Assembly (NCBI GenBank): GCA_030522415.1
Contig: CM060104.1
Coordinates: forward strand, 9,745,501-9,809,500
Reading direction: 5' to 3'
Origin: Channallabes apus
Taxonomy: Eukaryota > Chordata > Actinopteri > Siluriformes > Clariidae
DNA length: 64,000 nt
Shown here: positions 41,604-53,668 of the stretch, in pieces
Numbering within the stretch: the stretch's first letter is position 1
Layout of the letters: every line of letters begins with the position of its first letter
The notes under the pieces: generated by a model
Database searches by the model: none
Told to the model about the DNA's origin: nothing
The model's input: the letters and a program-made list of their open reading frames with translations, nothing else
Translations under genes and position numbers: made by a program

Positions 41604-43394
41604 TATGGCACTTTACTGATTACTGTGGTAGCACTATGGTGTGTATGGTGTGAATACCATTGGTAATTATTGGGTACCTATTGGGTTCAGCAGGTATCTA
41701 AAATGGGCTGTACTGTCCATACTGTACTACTGTATATTAGATTGGTTAGTACATACTACCGGTATTGTATTGCACAGGCAGTATCATAACATGTACTGTA
41801 CGACATAAACATGTACAGTATTTTGAGTACCTAGTACAGTATCCTAGTACAGTAAGTCGTCTATACAAACATTTGAGTGACGAACTTTCAAAGATACAAC
41901 AGGCATTTATGGAAGTTAGATCAAATGTCCGGTGTACATATACGTAAGCAAGTGAAAAAACAGCAGCAATGAAGCTGGAATTGCTAAGAAGCGCCAAAAG
42001 GAGACAAAAGTGAAAATAATTGAGAGAATGGAGTGAGGTGAAAAGATTGCAGACATTGCTTGTTTTAATCCGCACAGTTCTAAAGAACAAGGATAATATC
42101 ATGGAACATGTTAGTTTGATGATGTGTATAGCAAATTGTGTTAGTATCCTAGTTTCTAGCAAATGTTTGTTGTACTTATGAACAAACCGGGCTTATAAAC
42201 GAGCTCTTGGAACAGAACTCATTAGTATGTTGGGACTTACTGTACATGTTCAATAGAATAGAATAAAATAGAATAGATGATGAAATAATGAAATGATATT
42301 TAGCAGTAATTCTTTTAAAAATATAGTCATATTTCAACATTTTAAGTCTGTTTAAAAATGATATACTGTATTTAGAATCTTGGTTGTATTTCAATAATAG
42401 ATTCAATTCAGCAAAAGCATCTTTACAGAAACAAAAATTCTGGATATAAATTCTGGATATAGTGTATACATTTACAAACCAGTTTGACAATAATAAACAA
42501 GCCAGAAGCGATAGTGACAAAGTAAAAATTCCCTAAGACTTCCCTAAAGAGGAACCAGATTCAAAGGGGAACCCATCCTCATTTGGATGATACCAGAAAA
42601 CATGACCACAAATCTACATAATAAAAGAAAGGTTTTGTCTGTACATTTGTCAGAACTCAGTCTTTCAATTATGTCTTTACGTCATACATTGGAAAACCTG
42701 AAACCAGTCTCTGAAAATTTTCAATCTGTTTGTCTTTTTGTATGTCTGTCCAGACATATATATATATATATATGTAACATAATTTGTTACAGAATGTAAT
42801 GAAATTAAGGCAGAATAGTTTTGTGGCAGATAATTTCACAGCATCTAGCATTTTTTATTTCTTTACTAATTTAGTGCTTTTCCCTCAAGCTGGCGTGGCT
42901 ACACGCATCACTCAACACAGTCAATCGACGCGATACTTTACTATGTATAGACAGAGTATGTGGAAGACACAGAAACTGTAATGCACCTACAATCTGCCAA
43001 AATCCTCTAGACAGCGAAAAGAAAGCATGGCTTACTAAAAAAAAAGAAAAGTAGACTATGAAAAATTTACCTTCAAAGATGAATGGACAGATCAAGGTAC
43101 TGTATGATTATTCTTCCTGAAGGAAATTAAAAAACTATTTGTCTCATAGGTTCTGAAACGATGGCGCTAATCACAACAGTAATGTGGAACGGCACTATGA
43201 AATAAAACACGGGTCCTTAGAGCAAACATATCTGGAGCAAAAAACATTGTCTGTCACTGAGTGTTAACTACTGTATACACGACTGGCCACAGTAACCAGG
43301 TGCTGTAAGTTTTGCAGATTTATTTGCAGATAATTTTTTTTTAACTTGCATTTTAATTCTTCAAATAGGCCTCCCTTCAAACCCACTTTCATTT
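41604..43394. other. Gene-free AT-rich stretch with GTAC-rich palindromes
   Basis: 41690-41860 is dense in TACTGTA/GTACAGTA palindromes. A dispersed repeat lies at 42490-42600 and a short (TA)n at 42757-42773. No gene recognised. Confidence 0.5.
42490..42600 (+). repeat. Dispersed repeat (AGAGGAACCAGATTCAAAGG family), copy 1
   Basis: Shares the order AAGCCAGAAGCGATAGTGAC, an AAAATTCCCTAAGA-type block and AGAGGAACCAGATTCAAAGG with 49500-49680. It resembles retroposon-derived sequence common in fish. Confidence 0.55.
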
Positions 43395-43499
43395 GAGGCT
43401 ATCGCTCTGAGTGCGCCTGATCCTGTTTGATCTTGGAAGCTAAGCAGGCTCGAGCCGGGTTAGTACTTGGATGAGAGACTGCCTGGATGGGAGACTGCC
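43395..43499 (+). pseudogene. 5S rRNA-derived sequence (pseudogene or 5S-SINE head)
   Basis: Matches most of vertebrate 5S rRNA after its first bases: CTGAGTGCGCCTGATCCTGT, GATCTTGGAAGCTAAGCAGG (internal promoter box A), then CGGGTTAGTACTTGGATGAG and AGACTGCCTGG. It then stutters, repeating GGATGGGAGACTGCC, and lacks the normal 3' end GGGAATACC and a T-run terminator. Single copy, diverged, not a working 5S gene. Confidence 0.88.
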
Positions 43500-44633
43500 C
43501 CAACTCCAAAATATCTATTACAACATAATTTTATTACACAAAACTAGCTGGGAAAAAGTTAATACAGCTTTGCACAAGTGAAATCAAAATGTTGTGTAAA
43601 AACAATGTTATGAACAATTCATTTAATTGATTTAAATAAAATAAATGTAAATAAAGTTAAACAAATAAATGTTAATAATTTTAATAAAAATTTTAATGAT
43701 TCTACTTTGAAATAAGCTACTAATGAGATACTTGCTCAACATAAACACCTGAACCACAATTAGAAAATCTAAACTGAAAATTTTTCTGGGATTTCTTAAT
43801 ATTTTCACTGCTGAAATAACAGCGCTGATGTTGTATAAGTGAATTTTAATGTGCTGGAGTAGTTTTAAGGCAAAATTTAATCTTTATCTGATCTACTTTT
43901 TCAATTTCTCATCTGTTATTCACTCTCTGAACAGGGAGTGTATTTGGCCGATGACAAAAGAAGTATAAGTTATTGTAAACAAGGTGTAAGATACTCAACC
44001 TTACAAAATTTTATTTCTTTGTATTAATACATTAGGTAGACAGGCAATAATGTATGTGAGCTTCAACCTGAAATAATAATACGACTGATTACATTAAATC
44101 TGAGCAGCTTATTTTTAGGTTTAACTATTTCTAAAAACTCTGTAACCATCAATGACAGCTATGTACAGTAGTTCCTTCTATACAGTAACTGTGTTCCGTA
44201 AGGTGTATGACAGAAAATGAGTTTCAGTTAACATCATGTCCATGTTCTTGAGGTTACTACCAGTTCACTGACGGAGACTTCATGGCATTTGCAATTTCAA
44301 TATTCTAGAGTTGTGAATGCATAAGTGTATCTAATTCTGTTTATATTCTGAAATACTTTGTAAAAGAATGAAAAAAGAAAGATTAATAACTGTAAATTTG
44401 TCTACCTCTGTGTGTAGCTCATATATTTGTAGATATTGTACATTGTTGCTAATAATTGAAATTCAGAATCAAAATCAACATCTGAATATGCATTGGATTT
44501 TAATAATACAATTACTCAGGCCTGAAGTTATTATTTTCTACTGTGATTAACATGAAAGCTCTGTCCGCTAGATGGCGCTTTATCATTATTTAAATGCAAA
44601 ACTGGAACTGTACTGATGATATTGTAGATTCTG

Positions 44634-44635
<2 letters not shown>

Positions 44636-44713
<78 letters not shown>

Positions 44714-44720
44714 TTTTTTT
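44636..44720. repeat. (TA)n and poly(T) tract
   Basis: About 30 TA units followed by 25 or so T. Confidence 0.92.
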
Positions 44721-46198
44721 TACTATTAATTATCCTCTAATGTTCACTAACTTTTAGTTTATTTTTAAACCTGATTTTTTAGAAAATTGTCCTTAGATGT
44801 TTTGGAATATATATGAAGTCATGTTAAAAAATAAATACCACCTTTTTTAGTTCTGTGTGTTTTTGTGTAAAAACATAGTAAAATCATAATGGCACAGAAA
44901 CATACAAAAACATAAAAAATTAAAAAGAGGGGTGGGGGGTACTATTTTTTTTAATATGACTGTAGAAGCTCAGAGCAATTTTGTATTATATAATCCAGCT
45001 TTCTTTAAAGCCTTTAAAGTGAATACCACAGGTCAAGTGTCCTGTTGAGCACTTTTAAATATTACTTTATTACTTAACATAATGAATTCCTTCTTTAAAC
45101 AAATAGTTTCTTTTCTGTTACATGCCCAAACCCATGGGTGTATGATACTTAACAAATCTGTGTAGACCTACTGTGTGGTTGTATGCTAATTGTATTTTAG
45201 TGTGTTTTACAGGTTTAACAAGTTAACATAGAAAGAAATTGGTTATATTTCTAAATTTTAAATAATCACTAAACATACTATATGTAATAATAATAATTTT
45301 TAAAATAAAGCTTGCTTCATGAGTCTTATAAAATTTCAGATTTAGCTGATTGTTTAACCTTGGATTACACTGATCTTCCCATTTCCTTTTGGTTCATTGT
45401 GCTCAGACCTTATGGTTCCTGAGTATGGTTTATGTTCAATGGGAATTACATAAACACAAGGAACTAACGATTATAGATAAAATGCTATTTTAAGGTGTGT
45501 TATTTGAATATACAGTATAACTGAGCTTATGCATCACACTTCATAATAATATGTACAGTTTAGCTATGATTACAGTATAAAGATGTGTGTGCTATATAAA
45601 AATAAACATAACTTATAACTTCATTTTAAAATTGACCTGTCAAGCAAAATATTCTATGGTACAGTTCCATGCACTCAGACGCCACCCACAACATCCTTTT
45701 CTGGGAAAACAATACAGCAGTTGGAGGGTGTAGTCTACTGTGTGTCCATGCACAGCCAGCATCCTCCATGTGCCTGGATAAGCCCTAATTTGATTATGGG
45801 GGTGGGTAATAAGAGCGAGTGAGAGAGAGAGAGAGAGATCATGCTGAGAGCTTCATCTGTCCATTTATAACCTCACAAGTTCAATCTCCTGCATGATATT
45901 AATATCTATATTAATTTAGCAGCTAATGCACTTTTGTTTTTTGTTTCCTGAGCTCTTCAGCAGTACCTCTGGTCTTCCACTGACAATTATGAAAAGAATG
46001 CAGTTTATTTTTGCTGACATAGACCTTTCTATGAAAGCTGTGGAGGGTCTATTGAAAGGGAATATTGCGCAAATTTAACTGTGGTAATTAAATGAAAACA
46101 TGTGGGTGCTTGTTTGCCCTGTGCGCCCTCACAAAATGCAGCGTTCATTATAAGGGTGAGCAAAGCCAGGCTTTCATGTCTCTCAAAAGGTAGAGTCC

Positions 46199-46204
46199 TG
46201 CTGT

Positions 46205-46259
<55 letters not shown>
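46199..46259. repeat. (TG)n(AG)n compound microsatellite
   Basis: About 14 TG units followed by about 15 AG/GA units. Confidence 0.92.
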
Positions 46260-46260
<1 letters not shown>

Positions 46261-46900
46261 AAGAGAGAGGGTATTTGAGGCCTTGAATATAAAATGTACT
46301 ATCAGTGCAGTTTCGTTGAGTAATGCTGGTGCAATCCTCTTCATTTTATGACAGACATTCAAAGTCTGGTGAATATACTGCAGTTCCATCATGCGATTCT
46401 AAGCCTGATAATGCCTGCAATACATACTATACTCAAATCATGTGGTGAGCCCCTGGGCAAGAGGCTGTCTGTCACTATCACTGTTGTTTAAGTACAATGT
46501 TTCATGCTGTAAACCAACTGTATAATCTTTTCTTTTTTTTTTTCTTTCAAATAAACTAGATATTGTGACATGGTTAGTGTGAGGATATCCTGGCTATTTC
46601 ATAATTAACAGCCTGTTTTCAACGGCACAGTTTTATCATCTTGCGAAACATAGGAGTAAACTTCTTTTATTTTTTTCAGGGGTAAAAATTTTTTAGGTAT
46701 TTGTCTTTAGGAATGGCATATTTACAGAACTACTTATGAATTATTCGGTGGTTAATAAGGAATTTGTGTAGTTATGACATTCCAGAATGTATGCTATTTT
46801 TGTATATTGCAATTGTGTTATCCTTTTATCAAAAATTGAAAACTGAATTGAATAGATGACAAACAAAGCAAGTTCATAATTAATTGATTATATACATATA

Positions 46901-47460
46901 TACGTTGCGTGGCAACAAAAAAGTAAATACACTTAAGATTCTATTCAACCGCCTTTATCTTTGATGGCCAGTTTTGTTGATTTATGAAAGTGATTCCTCA
47001 TGCTCCCAGAACCACTTTTTCATAATTACAGTCCTGGACTATGCCTGTGCCATCAGGGAAGAAACACTTCATTGAATGGATAACCTGTCATTCAGTACAT
47101 TCAGCCTGCTTCATTATATTGATATATAACTTGCTTAGAGCTGACCAACTGATCATAGCACCTGTACAGTGGGCATTATGCATGGGTACGTTGCTTATGC
47201 GCTTCCCTTCTTACACTGACAGCTCTCTGAATCAAGTCAATCAGAACTGATCAGACCACATGACCGTCATCTATTATTCCAAAGTCCAATCTTTATTCAA
47301 ACTAAATCTGATTTCTGATTAGGCTCACTAACAGTTAGGTGATTTTCTCATGACCACATAGCTGTTTAGTCCAAATCTTATAATCACATTGATCATGTGG
47401 AAATGCTCTTACTGTACGTTCATTATATAACACAGCTGTGATTTCTACTGTCAATGTTTA
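46901..47460 (+). mobile_element. DNA-transposon relic, relative of 28371-28650
   Basis: Starts TACGTTGCGTGGCAACAAAA. Shared blocks include GTGATTCCTCATGCTCCCAG, TATGCCTGTGCCATCA and TCAGTACATTCAG. The part near 47350 (CTCATGACCACATAGCTG) matches 60055-60090. No intact frame. Confidence 0.6.
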
Positions 47461-47671
47461 CAACGTTACTTCACGTCCATGATTTTTTTTTTCTTCTATG
47501 AACTTCTATGGCAGTTCAGCACCTTCTATGTTTTAACAATGCTTTCGACCCAATTCATGCAATTACATATCTCTTTAAGTGTTTAGGCAGTGTATACTGT
47601 ATATTAAATTCTGCATTATGTTGAGTATTCAGAAGACTCCTCTTTTCTTTTTCCATGTCTCTATTACTCCT

Positions 47672-47682
47672 ACACACACACA

Positions 47683-47736
<54 letters not shown>

Positions 47737-47742
47737 ACACAC
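47672..47742. repeat. (CA)n microsatellite
   Basis: More than 30 CA units with a CGCG interruption. Confidence 0.92.
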
Positions 47743-48121
47743 AGAGTTACATTGTAAACAGTTTGAGCTGTGGATCACTGCTGACTCACCACCTGTCGCC
47801 CAGGTGCAAGTCCAAGTGACCGCTTCAGTCCGGGTAGGAGTCATCACAGCCAGGGAAAATAACCCACATTTCTCTCAGTCACAACCCTATATTTCGCTGC
47901 AGTATATTAATGCACACCTATAGGAGTTAGTATAAGAAAAAAAATGTATCTACCCATTTGAATCAATCAACAGCAGCTTGTGGGCATCATTATTTCTTTC
48001 TATCAGGTACTCAGTAGGAGTGAGTGATTCATAAATCCATCTATAAAAGGACAAGTAGGAACAACTAACTAATGCCACATTTGCTCTGATAAAGTCCACT
48101 GTTTGTTATTTTCAAAGTGTA

Positions 48122-48122
<1 letters not shown>

Positions 48123-48177
<55 letters not shown>

Positions 48178-48196
48178 TGTGTGTGTGTGTGTGTGC
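48123..48196. repeat. (TG)n microsatellite
   Basis: More than 35 TG units with one TC interruption. Confidence 0.92.
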
Positions 48197-48980
48197 GCTA
48201 TTGTATGTGCATGTGTGGGTGTGTGGGTGGATATTTGAACTGCAGAATGACTGGACCGACCATCTGGGCCTGGAGAAGTCAGCATGCTGTCAGTGTTTCA
48301 TCCGCCCTTCTTGTCAAGCTCTAATCCTGCAGTAACCCAGAAGCAGATGCCACCAGCACGAGGGAGGAATAGTGAGAAGGAGCTGCAGCACAACGTTGAG
48401 CTATGTCCAGCCTGACTTATATAAACACCATAGGTGTTAATTCAACATTGGGGATTCTGATTTATACACTGCAGATGGTGCGAGTTGTATTTGTGAGCAC
48501 CTCAATGCTGCCAAAAATGTCAAAAAATAATAATAATAATAAATAATTTTTTTAAAAACAAAGAAAATGCTTTACAGTTTGTAAAGCAGTCTTGACCTGA
48601 ATTTATACGAAGAGCAGCATTATGAAAGCACTATCAGTTCTAAGTAGGAGACAGGAGTGCTTGATTAAGCTCTGCATTGTTCATGATAACTCTTATATTA
48701 CAAAGTGCTTCAAGAATTACAGGTTTTTCTATGAAGAATAAGAACCTGATGCGAGTTAATGTGCATTGGAAACATTCCGCAGGGAGTAATCCGGCCCTGT
48801 CAAGGTTGCCTTCCATCATTTTTCTACAATATCTTAATTACCTACCGATGGGATAGACAGGCATCTGAACAGCAGTTTAACTGTGTCGGCTAGCACAGTC
48901 TGTCAGTAGTTGGAGCAGGAAAAAGGTGATGGTAGCCCACATCGGTTAAAAATCCATCACAGATATAACTAAGAAAAACA

Positions 48981-49342
48981 TACAGTACTGTGCAAACATC
49001 TGGAGACACCCCTCAATTCCTCATATTTTGCTTCCAAAGACACAGACTTTCTTGTGTTTTTAATGTAGTCTTGAGGAACAGTTCTCCTGGCTTCCTGAAA
49101 GACTTTTTTGGCACTCATTATTGAAAGGTTTTTGTCTCTCATTTCCAGTCCAGTCCCTGTACCTGACCGGTTTAATTTATTAACCCCCACAGTGACCTAT
49201 GAATCATTTAATAATTAAAAAATATATAACTTAAGGCATAAACCAGTGAGAAAAAGGTGCAGATGATAGCAGTTGTCAGGCCGGTGATCAGCATATTGGT
49301 GATCCTGGAGAGGGGAAATGAGGTTGCTGCTGATCAAAATTT
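48981..49342 (+). repeat. Dispersed repeat, TACAGTACTGTGCA family, copy 2
   Basis: Direct-orientation relative of 4382-4765 with the same block order, from TACAGTACTGTGCA to GAAATGAGGTTGCTGCT. Confidence 0.6.
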
Positions 49343-49499
49343 ATTATCTTTAGGGACATTGCAGACTGTCACAGTAAAATGTATGTTCCTATTACTTTAA
49401 TTTAATCTACATCATTTAATTAAACTTAACCTGAAATAAATTTTTTATGATTATGATATATCTAAGAATATATGCATAAATCAAAATCATCAGATAATC

Positions 49500-49680
49500 C
49501 CTGATGAACTAGCCAAGGGCGATGGTGGCAAGGAAAAACTCCCTGAGATAATAAGGCAATAAGAAGAAACCTTGAGAGGAACCAGACTCAACAGGGAGCC
49601 TTTTCTAATAGGTTGATAACAAGGATTCTATTCTGCAGGAATTGATCTGCAGTCATACTGTTAGGAGCCTGGAAGTTCAG
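49500..49680 (+). repeat. Dispersed repeat, copy 2 of the 42490 family
   Basis: GATGAACTAGCCAAGGGCGA, GGCAAGGAAAAACTCCCTGA and TTGAGAGGAACCAGACTCAA. Longer and less decayed than 42490-42600. Confidence 0.6.
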
Positions 49681-52600
49681 TAGAACAGGAGACATGTTTA
49701 AGTTAATATGAAGGTGAAATGAGGGGTGGCTCAAGCCCGCACTTGCACATGTATAATCATTAATACGGTAAAGTATGGTAAAGTAAGAAAACTTTTATTT
49801 TTCTATAACTACACAACCCATCGTGTTTTAACACTATGTGGGTATAAATTACTGTCCAATATGTTGCACATTTTCTCAGCCTCCTGCTGACCAGATATTA
49901 TATAATACGTCCATCAACGTAAGACCAGTGCTGACCAGATATTATATAATTACTGGACTTTTCTCAATGAAGAAGTGATGTCATGCTGTACATGATACAT
50001 TCTTGCCAGAACCACAAACTTTCATGTCAATGATGCTGTAGTGAGAACACCCCCTAACAAAACACTTATCAGCTAAATGATGTTGCTATAGTATCTCTGT
50101 TCTCGTCATGGATAAAGACAAGTCTTTAATAAGTTACTGAGCTTATGGGTTTTAAGTCAAATTTAATGAATGAAACTTTGCTTAAAGTGCTTCTAGTGTG
50201 ACATTTAGCAAAAGAAGGCATTTGTTTAATTAAAGGCAGCCTGTTTTAAAAATCCTGCACTTTAAAAGGTTAAACCAATTATTCCTATGACTTTAGACTG
50301 AGGGAGATGAGCTAAAAACACTCTTTTTCATCTTTTTCATAATCTCTGATTGTGTGGCACATTTCAGACTGCTGCCGGTCCACTTTGTTCTCGCAGTTTT
50401 TATTCCCCTCCCCATCCAGCTTCACCACATGTAAAGCGTGCAGCTCTTCAGCAGGGCTGAGTGGAACAGACCTGGTATTAGCATGTCAAAACCAGCCTGT
50501 GGTCCTCACTGCGAGTTGGGAGGAGCAAATGAAATGACAAAGCCACAACAGAGGCAGCTGATCCACAAAAGGTGCCTGTTTAAGCGGCCTTCTCTTCTGG
50601 TAAGTCCAGCTGCTCTTCAGAACTGCTGAATCACAATGCAGAGGTGACATTGATAAGCACCATGCCAGACAAACCATATGTCTGAAACACACACACACAC
50701 ACACACACACACAGCTATAGGAGGACACAGACTAGTAAGGCTATAGATAGAGAAAGAGAGAGAGATGCTAGAATGTTCATGAACTCTTTATAGGATTTTG
50801 TATTTCTGATGTGTCCCCCTTGAGCAGCATTAACTTTAACTTCAACACTTTCAGTAAGATGTAATCAATCCTGCACAAAATGCTGCAGGCACATTTGTCC
50901 ATTCCTCCTTAAAAACTGCTTCAAATCAGTAATTTTTGGCGAGTGTTCTTGTGTTAACGGTCATTTCAAAATGTTACTTTCTTCAGCTTTAACCATTTCT
51001 CTGCATTTCTCTTACTTGTGTTCCAAGGTTGTGTCAAGGTTACAGTTAAACATACAGTTCACAGACGGATACCCTGATGTTCATCTGTATAATTTGCTAG
51101 CACGATCCAGAATTCATAGTTATATCAATAATGGCAAGCTGTCTTGGATCCCATAGCAGCCCAATTAAATTCTCTTAGGCCATGCTTCATAATTGGGATG
51201 AGATTTTTATGTTGAAATGCAGTGTTATGTTTTTGCCAAACAAAAGGTTGGTAATTTGTTAAAAAACCGTCAACTCCACCCGGGAGACGCCATTGTGTAT
51301 TTGGCTATTGCAAACTTGTGTGAGAGTTGACAAAAAGCCAGACATGCTCTGTTGGTGGCTGTTAATAATAACACCAAATTCCACCTTTTTATACAGTGAA
51401 ACAGAAGAGATTGTTGTACACTCCTACAGTTATCGTCGATGGTGTTTGTGACATTTCACATCTGACTGCCTACTGAACGATGGATTATTTCAAAAATGGC
51501 GATTCAACTACACCCTGAAGCTGTTAGTGTTGTTATTTGTTTAAAGTAAGGTTTGTTGGACAGGATGTACCAGAGAATCTGTGTTTTCCTGTGATGCCAT
51601 CTTGCTATTAACTGTGACTAATACCATCTAGCTGGAGAAGGACATGAGTGAGATCGGATCGTTTTAGACAGCACAGAACACTGTTTAAAGCAAAAAAATA
51701 AAAAATACTGCAGAAAATTCCAGGACCACTGGGGCTAATACGGACCTCTAGGTCTAAGAAAAAGTGGAGCATGCCGGCAACGTGTTTAAACAGAAGCTTC
51801 ATACAAAACCCCTCTCCTTAGTGATTTTCTCTCAAAATTAAATAAACAAAATAAAGCATTTTGATATTAAACATGTTTAGCCATGTAAAAGTTCAAACTT
51901 GAAAGGGTTGTTAGCTGTTAGCGGCTAACCATATACTACAATGAATCTAGCTTCTTTTGTGCGGATATGATTGTTAATTTGCTTAATTTACTCAATGTAA
52001 ATATAATGTAAATTCCGTGATATTTAAGTTAAAACTGATATATACTGGTTCAATTGTAGTGGTGACCGTTTTGTCAGTAGTAGACACTGAACTAGTGACT
52101 TTCTGACAAACAATGAAACAGAAGAAGATTAAGATGCAAAGATCCCATTACGTGAGGGGTATTTCCGCTGGATAACTAACACACTTTTGGGGACCTTTAT
52201 GGCAAGTGGTGGCCTATAATAAGTTGTTAAAAGAAATGAATAAATATGGGAGCTTTAAACCCAAATGGTTTGTTATTGATCGGTACACAGAACAATCTGC
52301 CAACACTATTATGTTGCAAATTTTATTTACTCCCCATTTTCAATTGTTCTTAGACAGCAGAGATTTTCTCATTGCTATCATACCATGCTCAGCGTTCTGT
52401 TTCAGTGTTTGCTTAAGATATTGAGGGCAGAGAATTGGTGCTCATTTTGAATCGTTGGTTTATATTTAGTATCTGAGCTGAGAGACACACACACGTCTTA
52501 AAATAGCTCTCATACCCCAATTTGGCCACTTGGGCTATTCTACTTCATCTAGTTCTGACTGAAGAGACACAAGCTGTCATAGCAATAAAAAAAAAAACGC

Positions 52601-53467
52601 AAGGCCTAGAGATTTTTTTAAAAGGTCACTCAAAAAAACAACACTAATGCAACAAACTCTGCACCAAGCAACACTCAGAATAAGACCAACACACTAGGGT
52701 TTGAGTCTTGCAGTAAAAAGAAAAAAACAGCTATAAATGTCATAATCCAAAGTCTAATGCCTTGTCATCTGCTCTAACAGCATGTCATTCTGAAGAACAC
52801 AACAGCCAGAGGGAGAGAGTGTGTCAGTGTGGCTGAATGCACAAGGAAACCTAATCTCCTGGCAGTCGGTGCCCTTTGCTCCCCCAGAGAGAAGGCAACA
52901 AGAGAAGCAGCTGTCTTTTACAATGGAGCAGCTCAACGATCCTCATTCAGACCTGCTTCACCAATCCAGCATCAATGCACACACCCAGCTGACAATACTG
53001 GCACCGGTGGGGGGAGGGTGTGCTGGGTATTGTCTTTGGAAAAAAAAGATACCAGGGTTGCATCATGACTAGTGTAACTGCCAAGGCCAACATGATCAAA
53101 CCCTTCTCAGCACTTAATTGAGCACACCCAAGACCTTCTCACTTCTACTTGTTTTGGGGTTTCTCCATGACATAAATACATTTAATCTGTTGCAACCATT
53201 AGAACAGTGCATGTATCATTGGCTATGTGGTATAATCAGTACCACTTATATGCTTCTTTGGTATCTGCTCGAAATATTAAAAGAAGCTTATGGTACAACA
53301 TAATCTTAGACAAATGTTGAGTGAAAAGCAGATAAAAGCAAACAGAATAATCTGGTACTGGTTCTGTTTGTCTTGGCAAAGCATTTTTTGTGGTTTTATT
53401 TCATAATCTGCACAAATAAAGAATATCACAAAAACACTTATATAAACGTCATAACTGGTCTCATTTA
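49681..53467. other. Gene-free stretch
   Basis: Mostly AT-rich unique sequence. TGACCAGATATTATATAATA occurs twice, about 40 bases apart, at 49890-49950. There is a (CA)n at 50690-50713, and more complex islands occur at 50290-50660 and 52740-53110. Open frames here lack recognisable domains. Confidence 0.5.
50690..50713. repeat. (CA)n microsatellite
   Basis: About 12 CA units. Confidence 0.85.
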
Positions 53468-53567
53468 CCCGCTCACTCATCTTCTATACCACTTTATCCT
53501 GTATACAGGGTCGCGGGGACCTGGAGCCTATCCCAGGAGGCTTAGGGCACGAGGTAGGGTACACGGA
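53468..53567 (-). mobile_element. 5'-truncated V-SINE-like element
   Basis: Only the 3' third remains (minus-strand CCCTAAGCCTCCTGGGATAG then TAAAGTGGTATAGAAGATGA). It is bounded by an 8-bp duplication CTCATTTA (53460-53467 and 53568-53575), showing that truncation happened at insertion. Confidence 0.8.
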
Positions 53568-53592
53568 CTCATTTATCAAATATTTATTAACG

Positions 53593-53597
<5 letters not shown>

Positions 53598-53664
<67 letters not shown>
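53598..53664. repeat. (TA)n microsatellite
   Basis: About 33 TA units. Confidence 0.92.

Positions 53665-53668
<4 letters not shown>

Larger units (their letters stand above)
43500..46900. other. Gene-free stretch with one candidate regulatory island
   Basis: Very AT-rich from 43500 to 45650, with (TA)n plus a long T run at 44636-44720. A more complex island lies at 45660-45910, and (TG)n(AG)n at 46199-46259. No coding exon or RNA gene recognised. Confidence 0.5.

Noticed and set aside
47555..48335. Cysteine/valine- or threonine/histidine-rich open frames
   Set aside because: Translations of (CA)n and (TG)n microsatellites.
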